Part shown: positions 18,294 through 30,602 of the stretch, one piece after another
Numbering within the stretch: the stretch's first letter is position 1
How the letters are laid out: every line of letters starts with the position of its first letter
The notes under the pieces: generated by a model
Databases searched by the model: none
What the model was told of the DNA's origin: nothing
The model's input: the letters and a program-made list of their open reading frames with translations, nothing else
From: Volvox africanus
Lineage: Eukaryota; Chlorophyta; Chlorophyceae; Chlamydomonadales; Volvocaceae
NCBI GenBank assembly: GCA_030268105.1
Contig: BSDZ01000019.1
Location: 2,543,501 to 2,607,500 of the forward strand
Length of the DNA stretch: 64,000 nt
Direction: 5' to 3'
Translations under genes and position numbers: made by a program

Positions 18294-21200
18294 ACACGGG
18301 GATGTTAGCTGACATGGAGTTCTGAATTATGTACTGACTTGGATTAATCTTGATTGTATCTAGCAATGTTGGTATGAGAAAACTCTTTGCTACCTTTGGC
18401 TAGATAACTCGATGATTAGTAATTATGTGTCTCTAACGAATCCTTCTCTGTTGAGCATCATGGATCATAGGGATGATGCGGAGATACACCACGTTTGACT
18501 CCTTTGCATGGCAACGAAGTCGATTTTGTTGATCGGAATTTCGGGACACCTATGTGCTACAGGTGTCACTGACGACCTTATCTCAAAGAAGTGATAAGAA
18601 TGATGGGGTTGACCCCATAGTCGTCTAATCGTTCAGGTTACCCTCGTTGATGAGGGTAAGCATCCCATAGTGGGCAGAATCACCCTTAGTCGACGTGAGA
18701 CCCTTTGTGTGTTAGGGCCCAATGAGTGCAACAAGGTCTCTTGGAGACAGCACTACATGGAGATTGGGTGCCGCAACGTAACGACAGTACCGCGTGCGCA
18801 TCAATATGGAGTCCAGCACAATTGGCCATTGTGCAAAAGGGAACCTATCACCTAAGGTACCTTGTCTGTCGTACTAAGACGTCACACCAGAGGAGGGCGG
18901 AACTGTGCGGAGCCTGCGGTTAATTTCGTTTAGCGGCGTTCGTCCGCCGAAATAAAGAACCCAAGCTTGAAGGGTGTAAGAGAAGCTTATCAAATGATAA
19001 GGGAAAGCATCCATGAATTGCTTGTGAGGCCTTGGGTGCAATTGATTGCTACCACCGCGCAGTCTCTTGTGAAAGATTCTGAGGTTGCAGCCCCCTTATT
19101 GCCAAATTATACCGATGCATTTGTCATCCTGGGGCTCCCACCTATGTTACCTGCTGACTATACGATCCCTCTAGTGCTCGAGCACAACCCGTTTCACAAC
19201 CTATGTACAGGTTAAGCTGCCAAAATTGAGCGGATGAAGCGTCAAGTGGGGGATCTGCTCGCAAAGGGTATGATTCGGCCCAGCACTTCGCCATATTCTG
19301 CACCGATATTGTTTGTCGGTAAGAAGGATGGGACGTTGCGTATGTGCATTGATTATCAGGGCTTGAATGCGACCACGAACAAAAATCGCTACCCTTTGCC
19401 GCGCGTTGATGACCTGCTCGATAAGTTGAAAGGCTCAGCTTATTTTTCCTCGATTGACCTTCAACAGGGGTATAATCAGATACGCATTGCTGCTTCTGAT
19501 ATTCCGAAAACCGCTTTCCGGACCCCCTTGGTCACTTCGAGTACACGGTCTTGTCGCTTGGACTCACTAATGCGCCCGCCACATTTCAAGCAGTGATGGA
19601 TCGCATGTTCAGACCGTATATTGAGAGGTTCGTCGTTTGTTATTTGGATGATATTTTGATATATTCCAAGACGTGCGAGGAGCACTTGAAGCATCTCGAG
19701 CTCGTGCTTGAGGTGATGAAGCGGGAGCAATTGTTTACTAAACGCGCCAAGTGTTTTTGGGCGCAGCCTCAAGTGGAGTATTTGGGCCACATCGTGTTGG
19801 CCACTGGAATAAGGATGGACTCACGGAAGGTAGCTGTGGTTCATGAATGGCCCGCGCCTCAGAACCTCACCAAACTACGCCAGTTCTTAGGGTTGACCAA
19901 CTACTTCCGTAAGTTTATTAATAAATACTCCATTATTGCAGCCCCGCTTACAAATCTGATGAGGAAAGGAGGTTTTGCTTCTCTTGAGGCCTGGACACCC
20001 GCGTGCCAGCGGGCATTCGAAGAGCTCAAGCGAATCGTCGCCGACGACGTTACCCTGTCTTTTCCTGATTACTCGTTGCCGTTTCGTGTTGAAGTTATAT
20101 CGGATGCTTCCCTGCATGGAAGCGGCGCTGTATTGTTGCAGGAAGGACGACCAATCGCCTTCACGAGTAAGAAGTTTTCGGGTGCGGAGACCCGATACAC
20201 GACCGGAGAGCAGGAGCTGTTGGCAGTTCTGCATGCTTTAAAGGAGTGGCACTGTTACCTCGAAGGCCGCCCTTTTACACTGAAGACCGATCATAAACCG
20301 CTGACATTCTTACAGAGTGTCCCAACGCTCAACCGTCGACAAGCCCGGTGGATGGAATATCTATCTCGTTTCGACTGTACATGGGAATATATCGCTGGCA
20401 GAATTAATATTGCTGACGCCCTCAGTCGACATCCATCATTACACGCTGCAATCCTGGCAGCACCGGTTACTCGTTCGCGCAGTCAGGAGGTGCCGATAGC
20501 AGCGGACCTCGCGCAGTGACTCAAGGTGGCGTATGAAGTGGATCCATGGTTTGCTTCACCAAGTAATGTGGAACATTTGCACAAGCACAACGATTTGTGG
20601 CTGCGGAAGGATGGCTCGACCACACAAATTGTCGTGCCAAACGACGACGCTTTGCGCCACGATATTCTTGCTCGGTTCCACGAGGACCCGTTAGCAGGAC
20701 ATCCTGGAAGCACGCGATTGGCAGAGCTAGTGCGACGCTCGTTCTGGTAGCCGCGTGTGGTGAAGGATGCGGAAAACTTCGTGCAAAGGTGCAGTTTATG
20801 TCAGCGCAATAAAGCACTATCCGGTAAGGGCCAGGGTTTGTTACAACCTTTATCTATACCAGATGCCCCTTGGGAAAGTGTTTCAATGGACTTCGTAGTC
20901 ACGCTACCCAAAACTGAGGGGGGAAACGACTTGGTGTTCGTTATGGTCGATCGCTTGACCAAGATGGTTCATTTAGCCCCCTACACCTCGTCTTGCACCG
21001 CTGAGCAAACAGCATGATTATTTTTTGATAACGTGGTACGATTGCATGGCGTTCCTAAAAATGTGATATCCGATCGCGGCGGTCAATTCACGTTTAAGTT
21101 TTGGGAAGTGCTATGTGAACTCGTCGGTATGCGCGTTCATTTGAGCACAGCATATCATCCACAATCTGATGGGCAAACCAAACACACAAATTGCACGTTG

Positions 21201-21872
21201 GGCGATATGTTATGAAATTTCGCGGGACGCACACCCTCCGTTTGGGATACATTTCTAACTTCGGCAGAATTTGCGCTTAACAACGCTGTTAACTGCTCGA
21301 CAGGTCAAAGCCCTTTCTTTCCGAATTATGGATTCCATCCTGCGCTACCCGTGTGGCAAGAGTTGGAGATAAATATTCCGGCGGCTAAAACCTTTGCCAA
21401 GTCGTTCCTATCCCGCATGACAGACGCAAAGGCATGCTTGGACGCGGCACAACAATGGACGACGGACTATTATAATAAATCCAAATGAGACGTAACATTT
21501 TCGGTGGGACAGATGGTATTGTTGAGCACTAAAAACCTGCGTTCGCTCACCGACGGTTCCCGAAAATTACTACCTCGCTGGATTGGTTGTTTGCATGGTA
21601 GGGAATGTAGCTGTGGAGCTATCCCTACCCTCTGACATGAATATTCACCCCACGTTTCATATCTCCCTCATCCGTCCTTATCGCGGCACAGAGCCCGTTA
21701 CAAACGACACCGATGCCCCTGCAGTAATGGACCCCGGTTCCAAGACCTGGATCGCAGGCAAGCAAAAAGTGTATGATGAGGAGCAAATACTGGATTACTG
21801 GGTTCATCGTGTAGGTCAACAGCGATGAAAGTGGAAGGTGCACGAATATTTGGTCAAGTGGACCGGCTATTC
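18294..21872 (+). pseudogene. pol: pol of E6: protease remnant, RT, RNase H, integrase, chromodomain
   Basis: Protease (about 18550-18950) is reduced to VTLV/ADEG-like debris without a readable [17 protein letters not shown] (19300), [23 protein letters not shown], then a one-base loss near 19530 and [10 protein letters not shown] (19638). RNase [35 protein letters not shown]. Integrase: HHCC zinc region (about 20690-20800), [15 protein letters not shown] and AYHPQSDGQT. Chromodomain [10 protein letters not shown] at 21844-21873, cut by a telomere-like junction. Stops include TGA at 20517, 21015, 21213 and 21486 and TAG at 20748. Confidence 0.85.
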
Positions 21873-21896
21873 TATAACCCTAAAAACCCTAAAACC
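21873..21896. repeat. Telomere-like junction in E6
   Basis: ATAACCCTAAAAACCCTAAAAC replaces the end of pol, the polypurine tract and the first ~240 bp of the 3' LTR. The LTR resumes with CCTCATCTGTGTCATAAACC. Confidence 0.6.
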
Positions 21897-22328
21897 TCAT
21901 CTGTGTCATAAACCATACACGTATCCGAGAATGCGACGATCACGATGGTTTGGTCGGCAACCGAATATCGATATTCGGACCTTCGCATATTGCAAGCGTT
22001 GCATTCATTAATATCACGGATTACGCGATATTTAGGATAGTGCTACAGAGGTACAGATTTACGCAATATTCAGAACAGTGTTAAGAAGGTACTCACACTT
22101 GAGATCGGAATCCAGTGAGGCCTGTACTGCACATCGGCATCACGGCGTGATAGGTGCGAGGACGGCCACCTAGAGACGGAAGTCGGCTTGATGCTACTTT
22201 GGATTAAGTACTCGTGTACTTAACTCTATCTAATTTGCATACATACGATGTACTCATTTATATTCGGCCTGAGCTATTCCAGCACAGCATCTACAGCCGG
22301 ATGATGAACATCACCCACGGGGTCTGGC
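21894..22328 (+). repeat. 3' LTR of E6, left piece
   Basis: LTR-A sequence corresponding to positions ~240 onward, with a ~40 bp local duplication near 22050-22085 (a second copy of GATTTACGC...GTACTCACACTTGAG context). It ends at CTGGC (22324-22328), the target duplication of E7, and continues at 50953. Confidence 0.85.
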
Positions 22329-23161
22329 TGTTGTACCTCTCCTTCGGGTTTGCTCATCAGTATCTGCGCGTCTGAAGGCTTTCAACACCAATGCGTGAGC
22401 ACTTGCAAGTACAGCAAGACAAGCGCGAGCAAACAGAGACAGCGGAAGACTTCAAGACAGGAAGAGATATAACTTACAGTCTTACAGATCGAAGCGGTGC
22501 AACAGACGTAATCGCCGTCAGCGCCGGAAGCAAGCAATCATCACACGGTGGTGAATAGCGAAGTTTAGGCTTAGCTCGGGCTAAGTAGAATAACATATAG
22601 TAATAATAGCGTAGAACACACGAGTGTTCTCCGGTATCGAATGTCTTGTCTTGCTTAGCCGTCCTCGCATCTGTTATACTCGCAGCATCGCAATGTCGTA
22701 CGATTCACACTAGGAGGCCGATCCTAAGTGTGACAACCCTACTGCGCATAGGCAATGTTCGCGTATAACAACGTATAAGCCTTTCCAGCATTCACATGAT
22801 GCAAGGGTCCGAATAACAATTTTTGGTTGCAAGGCATGCATCGCGACGAGTGCGGCGCTCTCAACGTGTGCTGTAATGAAGTAATATTATATCAAATAAT
22901 ATTACTTATCGTTCCATAGCACGAGCATAATGCACTTCTCGATCGTTTGGGATTTCATGCATGCTAGGCGGATCAGCCATGATGCGATGTCGCGATGGAT
23001 AATGATAACATGCCAAAGCAGACATAAATGCATGCGAATACATTTATATTATGCAAGTTCATTCATATGCAATAATCATTAATGCGTTCATCAAGATAAC
23101 ACTTTGCCTTGAAGCATCGCATCGACCTACGCATCGGCGGGAAATGAACCGTAGCACAACA
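22329..23161 (-). repeat. 3' LTR of E7 (LTR-B)
   Basis: 833 bp, plus-strand ends TGTTGTACCTCTC and GTAGCACAACA. The pyrimidine complement of a polypurine tract (ATTATCCCCCCTCCC) follows immediately at 23162. Confidence 0.9.
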
Positions 23162-23220
23162 ATTATCCCCCCTCCCGTATGCAGCGTCCTTGCTGCTTCA
23201 TACAGCATCGACTGCAAGGG

Positions 23221-23783
23221 TCATTGGGCTTGCGTGGCATGTTTGCGGGCTTCTTCGAGCAGGGGCTTCATGTCCTGCGAGAAGTTGCGTGCCAGTTCCC
23301 ACGAGTTGTGCTTGCTGGTATACCCTGTCCACTTGACCAAGTACTCGTGTACTGTCCCCTTACGTCGGTGTCGGCCCACACGACGCGTGTGATAATCTAA
23401 CACCCGCTCCACATCGTACAACTTCTGTTTGCCAGGGATCCAGGTCTCGGGAACTGGTTCAATCGCTGCAGGGGCGTTAGCAGACTCAGGGACGGGTTCC
23501 GTACCACGATAAGGACGGACAAACGTGGGGTGAATGGTCATATCAGCGGGCAAGGCAAGTTCAACAGCCACATTCCTGACCATGCGCATGACAGGATACG
23601 GACCAATCCAGCGGGGTAAAAGTTTTCGGGATCCATCGGCAAAGATACGCAAGTTCTTGGTGCTTAGCAACAAGAGTTGCCCTTCCGAAAACGTCACATC
23701 CTGCTTGGATTTGTTGTAGTACTCCGTCGTTCGTTGCTGCGCCGCATCCAAACACACATTCGCGTCTGTGATACAGGACATAA
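23221..23783 (-). pseudogene. pol: pol C-terminus of E7: integrase end and chromodomain
   Basis: About 186 codons of the integrase C-terminus ([33 protein letters not shown]) and a chromodomain ([34 protein letters not shown]) that may steer integration to modified chromatin. A 15 nt loss removes HVSL-type residues. It is cut at 23783 by the E8 LTR. Confidence 0.85.
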
Positions 23784-24607
23784 TGTTGTACCTCTCCTTC
23801 GTGTTTGCTCATCAGTACCTGCGCGTCTGAAGGCTTGCGACACCAATGCGAGAGCACTTGCAAGTTCAGCAAGGCAAACGCGAGCAAACAGAGACAGCGG
23901 AAGACTTCAAGACAAGAAGAGATATAACTTACAGTCTTACAGATCAAAACGGTGCAACAGATGTAATCGCCGTCAGCGCCGGAAGCAAGCAATCATCACG
24001 CGGCGGTGATAGCGAAGTTTAGGCTTAGCTTGGGCTAAGAAGAATAGCGTATAGCAATAATAATGTAGAACACACGAGTGTTCTCCGGTGTCGAATATCT
24101 TATCTTGCTTAGCCGTCCTCGCATCTGTTATACTCGCAGCATCGCAATGCCGTACAATTCACACTAGGAGGCCGATCCTAAGTGTGACAACCCTACTGCG
24201 TATAGGCGATGTCCAAGCATAACAACGTATAAGCCTTTCCGGCATTCGCATGATGCAAGGGTCCGAATAACGATATTCGGTTGCAAGGCATGCATCACTA
24301 CGAGTGCGGCGCTCTCAACGTGTGCTGTAATGAAGTAATATTATATCAGATAATATTACTTATCGTTTCATAGCACGAGCATAATGCGCACTTCAACGAT
24401 TCGGTATTTTATGCATGCTAGGTGGATTTGCCATGATGCGATGGATAATGATAACATGCCAAATGCATATATAATGTATGCGAATACATCTATATCATGC
24501 AGGTTCATTCATATGTAATAATCATTCGTGCGTTCATCAAGATAACACTTCGCCTCGTAGGGTCGCATCGACCTACGCATCGGCGGGAAACGAACCGTAG
24601 CACAACA
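23784..24607 (-). repeat. 3' LTR of E8 (LTR-B)
   Basis: 824 bp, TG...CA, followed at 24608 by the polypurine tract complement. Confidence 0.92.
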
Positions 24608-24666
24608 ATTATCCCCCCTCCCATATGCAGCGTCCTCGCTGCTTCATACAGCATCGACTGCAAGGG

Positions 24667-27413
24667 TCATTGGGCTTGTGTGGCACGTTTGCGGGCTTCT
24701 TCGAGCAGGGGCTTCATGTCCTGTGAGAAGTTGCGTGCCGGTTCCCATGAGTTGTGCTCGCTGGTATACCCTGTCCACTTGACCAAGTACTCGTGTACTG
24801 TCCGCTTACGTCGGTGTCAGCCCACACAATGCGCGCGATAATCTAACACCCGCTCCACATCGTAAAATTTCTGTTTACCAGCGATCCAGGTCTCGGGAAC
24901 TAGTTCGATCGCTGTGGGGGCGTTAGTAGACTCAGGGACAGGTTCCATACCACGATAAGGACGGACAAGCGATACGTGAAACGTGGGGTGAATGGTCATA
25001 TCAGCGGGCAATGCAAGCTCCACAGCCACATTCCCAACCATGCGCATGACAGGATACGGACCAATCCAGCGGGGTAAGAGTTTTCGGGATCCGTCGGCCA
25101 AGGAACGCAAGTTCTTGGTGCTTAGCAACACGAGTTGCCCTTCCGAAAACGTCACATCCTGCTTGGATTTGTTGTAGTATTCCGTCGTTCGTTGCTGCGC
25201 CGCATCCAAACACGACTTTGCGTCTGTGATTCGGGACATAAAAGACTTGGCAAAAAGTTTAGCAGCAGGCACGTTCACTTCCAACTCACGCCACATGGGT
25301 AGCGCGGGATGAAACAAGTAGTTAAGAAAGAACGGACTTTTGCCTGTAGAGCAGTTAACAGCGTTGTTAAGCGCGAATTCTGCCGCAGTCAAATATGTAT
25401 CCCAAACGAGGGGTGTGCGACCAGCATAATTGCGCAACATATCACCCAACGTGCGGTTTGTGTGTTCGGTTTGACCATCAGTCTGCGGGTGGTACGCTGT
25501 GCTCAGGTTGACACGCATGCCAACTAGCTTGCAGAGCGCTTCCCAAAACTTAGACGTGAACTGCCCACCGCGGTCCGAGATCACATTTTTGGGAACCCCG
25601 TGTAACCGAACCACATTGTCAAAAAACAAGCGTGCGGTTTGTTCAGCCGTGCAGGACGATGTGCATGGTGCTAGGTGGACCATCTTAGTCAGGCAATCGA
25701 CCATTACGAACACCGCATCATATCCCCCCTCAGTTTTGGGAAGCGTGACTACGAAGTTCACCCTTCCTGTAACAATACAGCGCCGCTTCCAAATATTGAG
25801 GCATCAGACACTACCTCAACACGAAACGGCAACGAGTAATCAGGGAATGCAAGGGTGACATCTTCGGCAACGGTTCGCTTGAGCTCTTCAAATGCCCGCT
25901 GGCATTGGGACGTCCACGACTCGAGCGAAACGAAAACGCCTTTGCGAGTTAAGTTAGTAAGCAGGGCCGCAATGATGGAATATTTTTCAATGAACTTTCG
26001 GAAATAATTGGTCAAGCCAAGGAACTTATGCAGCTCTGTGAGGTTCTGAGGCGCGGGCCAATCGCGAACCACGGCAACCTTCCGCGGGTCCATCTTCACA
26101 CCAGTGGCCGACACAATATGGCCCAAATATTCCACCTGAGGCTGCTCCCAAAAGCATTTGGCGCATTTAGCAAACAATTGCTCCTGCCTCATAACGTTGA
26201 GCACGAGCCGAAGATGCTCCAGGTGCTCCTCGCGCGTCTTAGAATAAACCAAGATGTCATCCAGGTAGCAAACAACGAACCTGTCGATAAACGGTCTAAA
26301 CATGCGGTCCATGACCGCCTGAAACGTCGCAGGGGCATTAGTCAAACCAAACGATAAAACCGTATACTCGAAGTGACCAAAGGGCGTCCGAAAAGCGGTT
26401 TTCGGAATATCAGAGGCAGCGATGCGAATCTGATTATAGCCCTGCTGTAAGTCAATCGAGGAAAAATAAGCCGATCCCTTCAGCTTATCCAATAGGTCGT
26501 CAACGCGTGGCAAAGGGTAGCGATTTTTCACCGTGCTCGCATTTAACCCCCAATAATCGATGCACATGCGCAAGGTCCCATCCTTCTTACCGACAAACAA
26601 AATCGGCGCAGATGACGGGGATATGCTGGGGTGTATCATACCCTTTGCAAGCAAATCCGTCACCTGGCGCTTCACCTCATCCAGCTCCAATGGACTCAAC
26701 CTGTACATTGGCCGGGCCATAGGCTGCGCTCCAGGCATGAGAGGGATTGTGTGATCAACAGGACGCATAGGTGGCAGCCCGGGGATATCTTTAAAGACGT
26801 CCTCATACTGCGACAGTAGGGCCTCAACCTCAGGATCCACAGAAGTCTGCACGGTTGTGGCACTGCAGCCCACCCGTGGCCTCAAAAGCAGTCCGTGGAC
26901 ACCCTTCCGTAACAAACGGACGGCCTCCTTACGCCCGACTAGCTCCGGTTCGATTCGTGCGGCCATTGCGGTCACAGCGAAATTAACCATAGGCACCGCC
27001 TCAGCTTTGCCCCCCTCAGGTGTGACATGTTCGAAAGACAGGAAAGGTACCTTAATCAACAGAGTACCCTTGCACAAATGCAGGGTTGCGACCTCCATCT
27101 GGATGCGCGCGCGGTACTGTTGTAATGTCGAAGACCCCATTATGTACGGTGCACTCTCTGCCAAGCCCTGCAGCACGTACGGCTGGGTCACAACACGCAA
27201 AGGGCCTAACGATAGGCTAAGGGTGATCCTGCCCACGATGGGATGCTTACCCCCGTCAGCAAGGGTAACCTGTGGACAATCAGACGACTCTGGGGTCAAC
27301 CCCAGCGCATTCACCTCTGCGACAGAGATGAAGTCGTCGCTGGCACCGGTGTCAACGAGTGCCTTCAGAGTACGGCCGTTTAAACCAATCTGAACCACCA
27401 GGATGTTGTACGC
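24667..27413 (-). pseudogene. pol: pol of E8, protease to chromodomain, 739 bp internal deletion
   Basis: From 27413 downward: protease [14 protein letters not shown], linker, RT ([32 protein letters not shown]), and RNase H up to [10 protein letters not shown]. There the frame hits TGA and jumps to integrase NFVVTLPKTEGG, skipping the rest of RNase H and the HHCC domain (E11 positions ~38679-39417). The integrase core DDE ([21 protein letters not shown]) and GPY region remain. The chromodomain frame is broken near 24825. E10 has the identical junction. The 3' portion of gag-pol before the solo LTR is at 28218-28808. Confidence 0.85.
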
Positions 27414-28217
27414 CGGTTCGATCATCGTTGGCACCAAAGTAGACCGCAATGCATTCGAGCACTATGGAGCATGATATAGTTATATTAGCATGATATATTT
27501 GCGTATATCTAGCTAATCAGGCATATCGCATTATCATCTACGACATCGCGCTGTCGGTCAACATGTTTGACTCGAGGCTGATAATTAATGCGCGATCTAT
27601 CCATTGGCATATTATATCACGTAATAATACTTTAAATATTATTACCCCATTTACGTCATAAACCATACGCGTATGCGAGAAGGCGACGATCGTGATGGTT
27701 GGGTCAGCAACCGAATATTGATATTCGGACCTTTGCATATTGCATGCGTTGCATCCAATAATATCACGGATTACGCGGTATTTATAACAGTGCTACGAAG
27801 GTACTCACACTTGAGATCGGAATCCAGTGAGACCTGTAATGCACATCGGTATCACAACGTGATAGGTGCGAGGATGGCCGCCTAGAGACCGAAGTCGGCT
27901 CGACGCTACTTTGGATCAAGTACTCGTGTACTTAACTCTATCTAATTCGCATACATACGATATACTCATATATATTCGGCCTGAGCTATTCTAGCATAGC
28001 ATCTTCAGCCGGATGATGAACATTGCCCACAGGGTCTGACGGCAGGCTTCTAATTTGCAATTGAAGAACATTGTAAGTTAAATCTTTCCTTATCGTTGAG
28101 TCTTTCGCTGTCTATTACTCGCATTGGATTGCCTTGCTGTTCGTAAGCTTGGTATGCACTCAGCAAACATCCAGACGTGCAGATCTAATGCATGATTGAA
28201 GAAGGAAGGATACAACA
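27414..28217 (+). mobile_element. Solo LTR-A in E8 pol, TSD CAGGA
   Basis: 804 bp, TGTTGTACGCCGG to GGATACAACA, flanked by CAGGA (27409-27413 and 28218-28222). It has no internal region and is the product of LTR-LTR recombination of a former plus-strand A element. Confidence 0.92.
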
Positions 28218-28808
28218 CAGGACACGGTTATCTACGAGCGACTGCCCAGCAGATAACGTCAGTGCACTTAGGGCGGGTTCTAACTTTACAGAACCCTCAT
28301 CAGGCGCTTCGTACCAAACGTCAACCGAGTATGATGTTCCTGGCCACGGAGCCAGCATACCCTCCCGACCCACACCGTTAAACAAAACGGTGCCCGGCTC
28401 GAACCGGTGGACACACCGCATACCCCTTAACGATGCCTCTGCCTTGCGCTGACAGAAAGCAGGGAGTAATGCACATGGGGCGCTGCCCGGATATTGACGC
28501 CTACATCTCCTGTATACGGCCAACTGTTCCGACATCTCACGCAGAGACGAGGGGATGAACAAAACCACGTGGTTTGACAGATCGATAGACGACAGGGGAC
28601 GGCGTGGTGTAAACAGATTACACAGCGGATCGAAGCAGAGAAGTCCCGTGCGTCCGTCAAGCATGATGCATCGCGCAATGACTCGCTCGATGTGTTCGAG
28701 TACACAAGGCAACAATGCCTTCACAGCTGGCCGTAAGGATGACCACCGACCACGCGTTAGTTCAGAAATCCCGGGTGGTGCCCCCTCTGCAGGAACCCGG
28801 GCAAACCC
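28218..28808 (-). pseudogene. pol: pol N-terminus of E8
   Basis: Open frame directly continuing from the gag TAG: G-F-A-R-V, then [19 protein letters not shown] and the conserved N-terminal pol domain ([28 protein letters not shown]). Its role is unknown; it precedes protease in all B and A2 copies. Split from the protease by the solo LTR. Confidence 0.8.
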
Positions 28809-28811
28809 CTA
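28770..28811 (-). promoter_or_regulatory. UAG readthrough cassette of E8
   Basis: gag TAG at 28811-28809, 7 nt spacer, CCCGGG (28801-28796) able to pair with CCCGGG (28775-28770). gag and pol share the frame. Confidence 0.6.
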
Positions 28812-30044
28812 TTTTGGCTGAGGTACAAACGGCGGCAGCAACGGGCAATCCTTGGTAGGATGACTCTCCGCGCACCGTAGACAAAGATTGGCCGCTTTCC
28901 AACGCTCGAACTCGGAACAATTGCAATTCCATTTTGGCATCAACGGGTCGTCCACGTGAGTCCGCTTCGCATTGGGGTCAGAGCGCTGTGCGGCTGCCGT
29001 CGACGGCGCACCGCCATGCTTCCTGCTCTTAGCTGGGTCCGAGCTCGGACCTGCTCCTCCTGACCCGTGGACACCTGAGCTAGCGCCCCCGCGCGCCTGG
29101 CGTTGCCGGTTGCTGCGTCGCATCGTGGCAGTAGGCGTGGGACGGGTAGCTCCAAGTTCCTGGTCCAGAGCCACAGCTTCCCCAAGCGGATCCTGCACTT
29201 GCACGGCATTTGCACGAGGGGCAGACTTGACTTCTTCTTCACCGGCAAGGAGTCGTACCTCCGTTCCCCTAGCAAATGTGACCAAGGCATCGTACGACTT
29301 GAACGGCACCCCAGACAAGTCAGTAGCGCACCATTTAGCCAAAAGTTTCGTCAGGCCTCGCTTAAACCAAAAGACACGCTCGTTCTCGGTGAGGTCAGCA
29401 ATGGGGGTCACTAGTGCTTCGAAGCGTGACTGGTACGCAGGTACATTTTCACCCTGACGCATGTGATAGGTACCGGCTGCCAAAACCTTGCGAGCCTCCA
29501 CATCACGTGCTTGCACCTCAGTAGCAAATCGTGCAAGCAGAGCAGAAATCAACTCGTCAAAAGTATAGTCAATCGGGGAGGTGGTCCATTCGTGATACCA
29601 GTTCTTCACTGCGCCCTCAAGGGTGTTGCCAACGAAGAGACACCTGATACCATCATTATCGCCACCATGAACAACCTGGAGATACTTCTTAGCGTCGCGC
29701 ACGTACGCACGAGTTGCATCGGCTATGCTAGGGCCTGGTGTCTTTTCACTCAGCGAGATTGTAAGCCTAGGAACGGGAATTGTCAATCTCATCACCTCAG
29801 GAATGGCAGCGTGCCCTTGCAATTGAGGTAATGGCAGAACCCGTGGTCCAGCAGTGTTGTCCATATTGGTGTTAACTGCTGAATGCGGCACAATTAAGTG
29901 GGCAGGGGTCTGAAGGACAAGGGGCTCTTGAGTGGCTTGCGTGCCAACAGTCTCAAGACCTCTATCCGGAGCTCTAGCAACCGCAACAAATTCGGGTTGG
30001 CTTGCTAAGCTAGTGAGCGGCGTATCGTCGCGTTCCACAGACAT
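28809..30044 (-). CDS. gag: gag of E8 (family B, intact ORF)
   Basis: 411-codon Gag starting MSVERDDTPLTSLASQP. Capsid-like core at roughly residues 90-250 (AYVRDAKKYLQVVHGG, KNWYHEWTTS, YTFDELISALLARFATEVQ, VFWFKRGLTKLLAKWC), basic linker, zinc knuckle CLRCAESHPTKDC with CX2CX3HX4C spacing. Same length as E11 gag. Ends at the TAG of the readthrough cassette. Intact gag alongside a broken pol fits an element mobilised in trans. Confidence 0.87.
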   Translation of the reverse strand: MSVERDDTPLTSLASQPEFVAVARAPDRGLETVGTQATQEPLVLQTPAHLIVPHSAVNTNMDNTAGPRVLPLPQLQGHAAIPEVMRLTIPVPRLTISLSEKTPGPSIADATRAYVRDAKKYLQVVHGGDNDGIRCLFVGNTLEGAVKNWYHEWTTSPIDYTFDELISALLARFATEVQARDVEARKVLAAGTYHMRQGENVPAYQSRFEALVTPIADLTENERVFWFKRGLTKLLAKWCATDLSGVPFKSYDALVTFARGTEVRLLAGEEEVKSAPRANAVQVQDPLGEAVALDQELGATRPTPTATMRRSNRQRQARGGASSGVHGSGGAGPSSDPAKSRKHGGAPSTAAAQRSDPNAKRTHVDDPLMPKWNCNCSEFERWKAANLCLRCAESHPTKDCPLLPPFVPQPK

Positions 30045-30089
30045 GGAACACGAAGCAATACCCTAGGCTTGCGTAATAGAAGATGAGTT

Positions 30090-30449
30090 CTATTGCAAAA
30101 GCAAAGCAAGAGTACAAAACGATTCGGTGAGCCTACCGACAGTACTCTTGAGGAGATTCAGTAAACTCAGCAAGTACTTGCCCAGCTGAGTCCTAATCTC
30201 TGTAGTTTGGGTGATAAGAGTTGCCAACTGGTCCGGACGAAAGCCGGTCTCAGTCGTCGTGGCAAGCAATGCCGGAGCGCTGAGAGTACCTGCGACTCAG
30301 AGCGTACACTTACACAACAAGTGCAGCGATTTAGACAAAAACAATCAAAACGATGACAAACCGGAAGCAGGGGCGTCCAATACGGCGCGGCCTAGGTCTT
30401 CGGCGAAAGTATCTAGCGGTCCTCGTGGTTCGTCGCTGGAACTCACCAT
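30090..30449 (-). CDS. Spliced leader ORF of E8 (exon 1 30362-30449, exon 2 30090-30289)
   Basis: Exon 1 of 88 nt (MVSSSDEPRG, PLDTFAEDLGRAVLDAPAS), 72 nt putative GT-AG intron (30361-30290), exon 2 with LITQTTEIRTQLGKYLLS and LLKSTVGRL, ending at TAG 45 nt upstream of gag. The stop comes earlier than in E11 because of a local duplication of GCAAA. Confidence 0.58.
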
Positions 30450-30494
30450 AGAGAGAACCTACTTCCGATTTGACACAAAGAGACAGTTAGGCAA

Positions 30495-30513
30495 CGAACC
30501 TGTCTCGATACCA
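30495..30513 (-). other. Primer binding site of E8
   Basis: TGGTATCGAGACAGGTTCG on the minus strand, 3 nt from the LTR. Confidence 0.72.
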
Positions 30514-30516
30514 ATT

Positions 30517-30602
30517 TGTTGTACCTCTCCTTCAGGTTTGCTCATCAGTATCTGCGCGTCTGAAGGCCTTCGACACCGATGCGCGAGCACTTGCAAATAC
30601 AG
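30517..30602 (-). repeat. 5' LTR of E8/E7, inner 86 bp
   Basis: LTR-B beginning TGTTGTACCTCTCC, interrupted after TACAG by E9; it continues at 50201. Confidence 0.88.

Larger units (their letters stand above)
23784..30602 (-). mobile_element. E8: Ty3/gypsy family B, internally deleted, with solo LTR inside
   Basis: 3' LTR 23784-24607, pol with an internal deletion at 25756/25757, a solo LTR-A at 27414-28217, gag 28809-30044, leader ORF, PBS and the start of its 5' LTR (30517-30602). The 5' LTR continues after E9 at 50196 but with E7-type sequence, so E8 and E7 appear joined by LTR recombination. Left target bases CATAA have no right partner. Confidence 0.85.
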
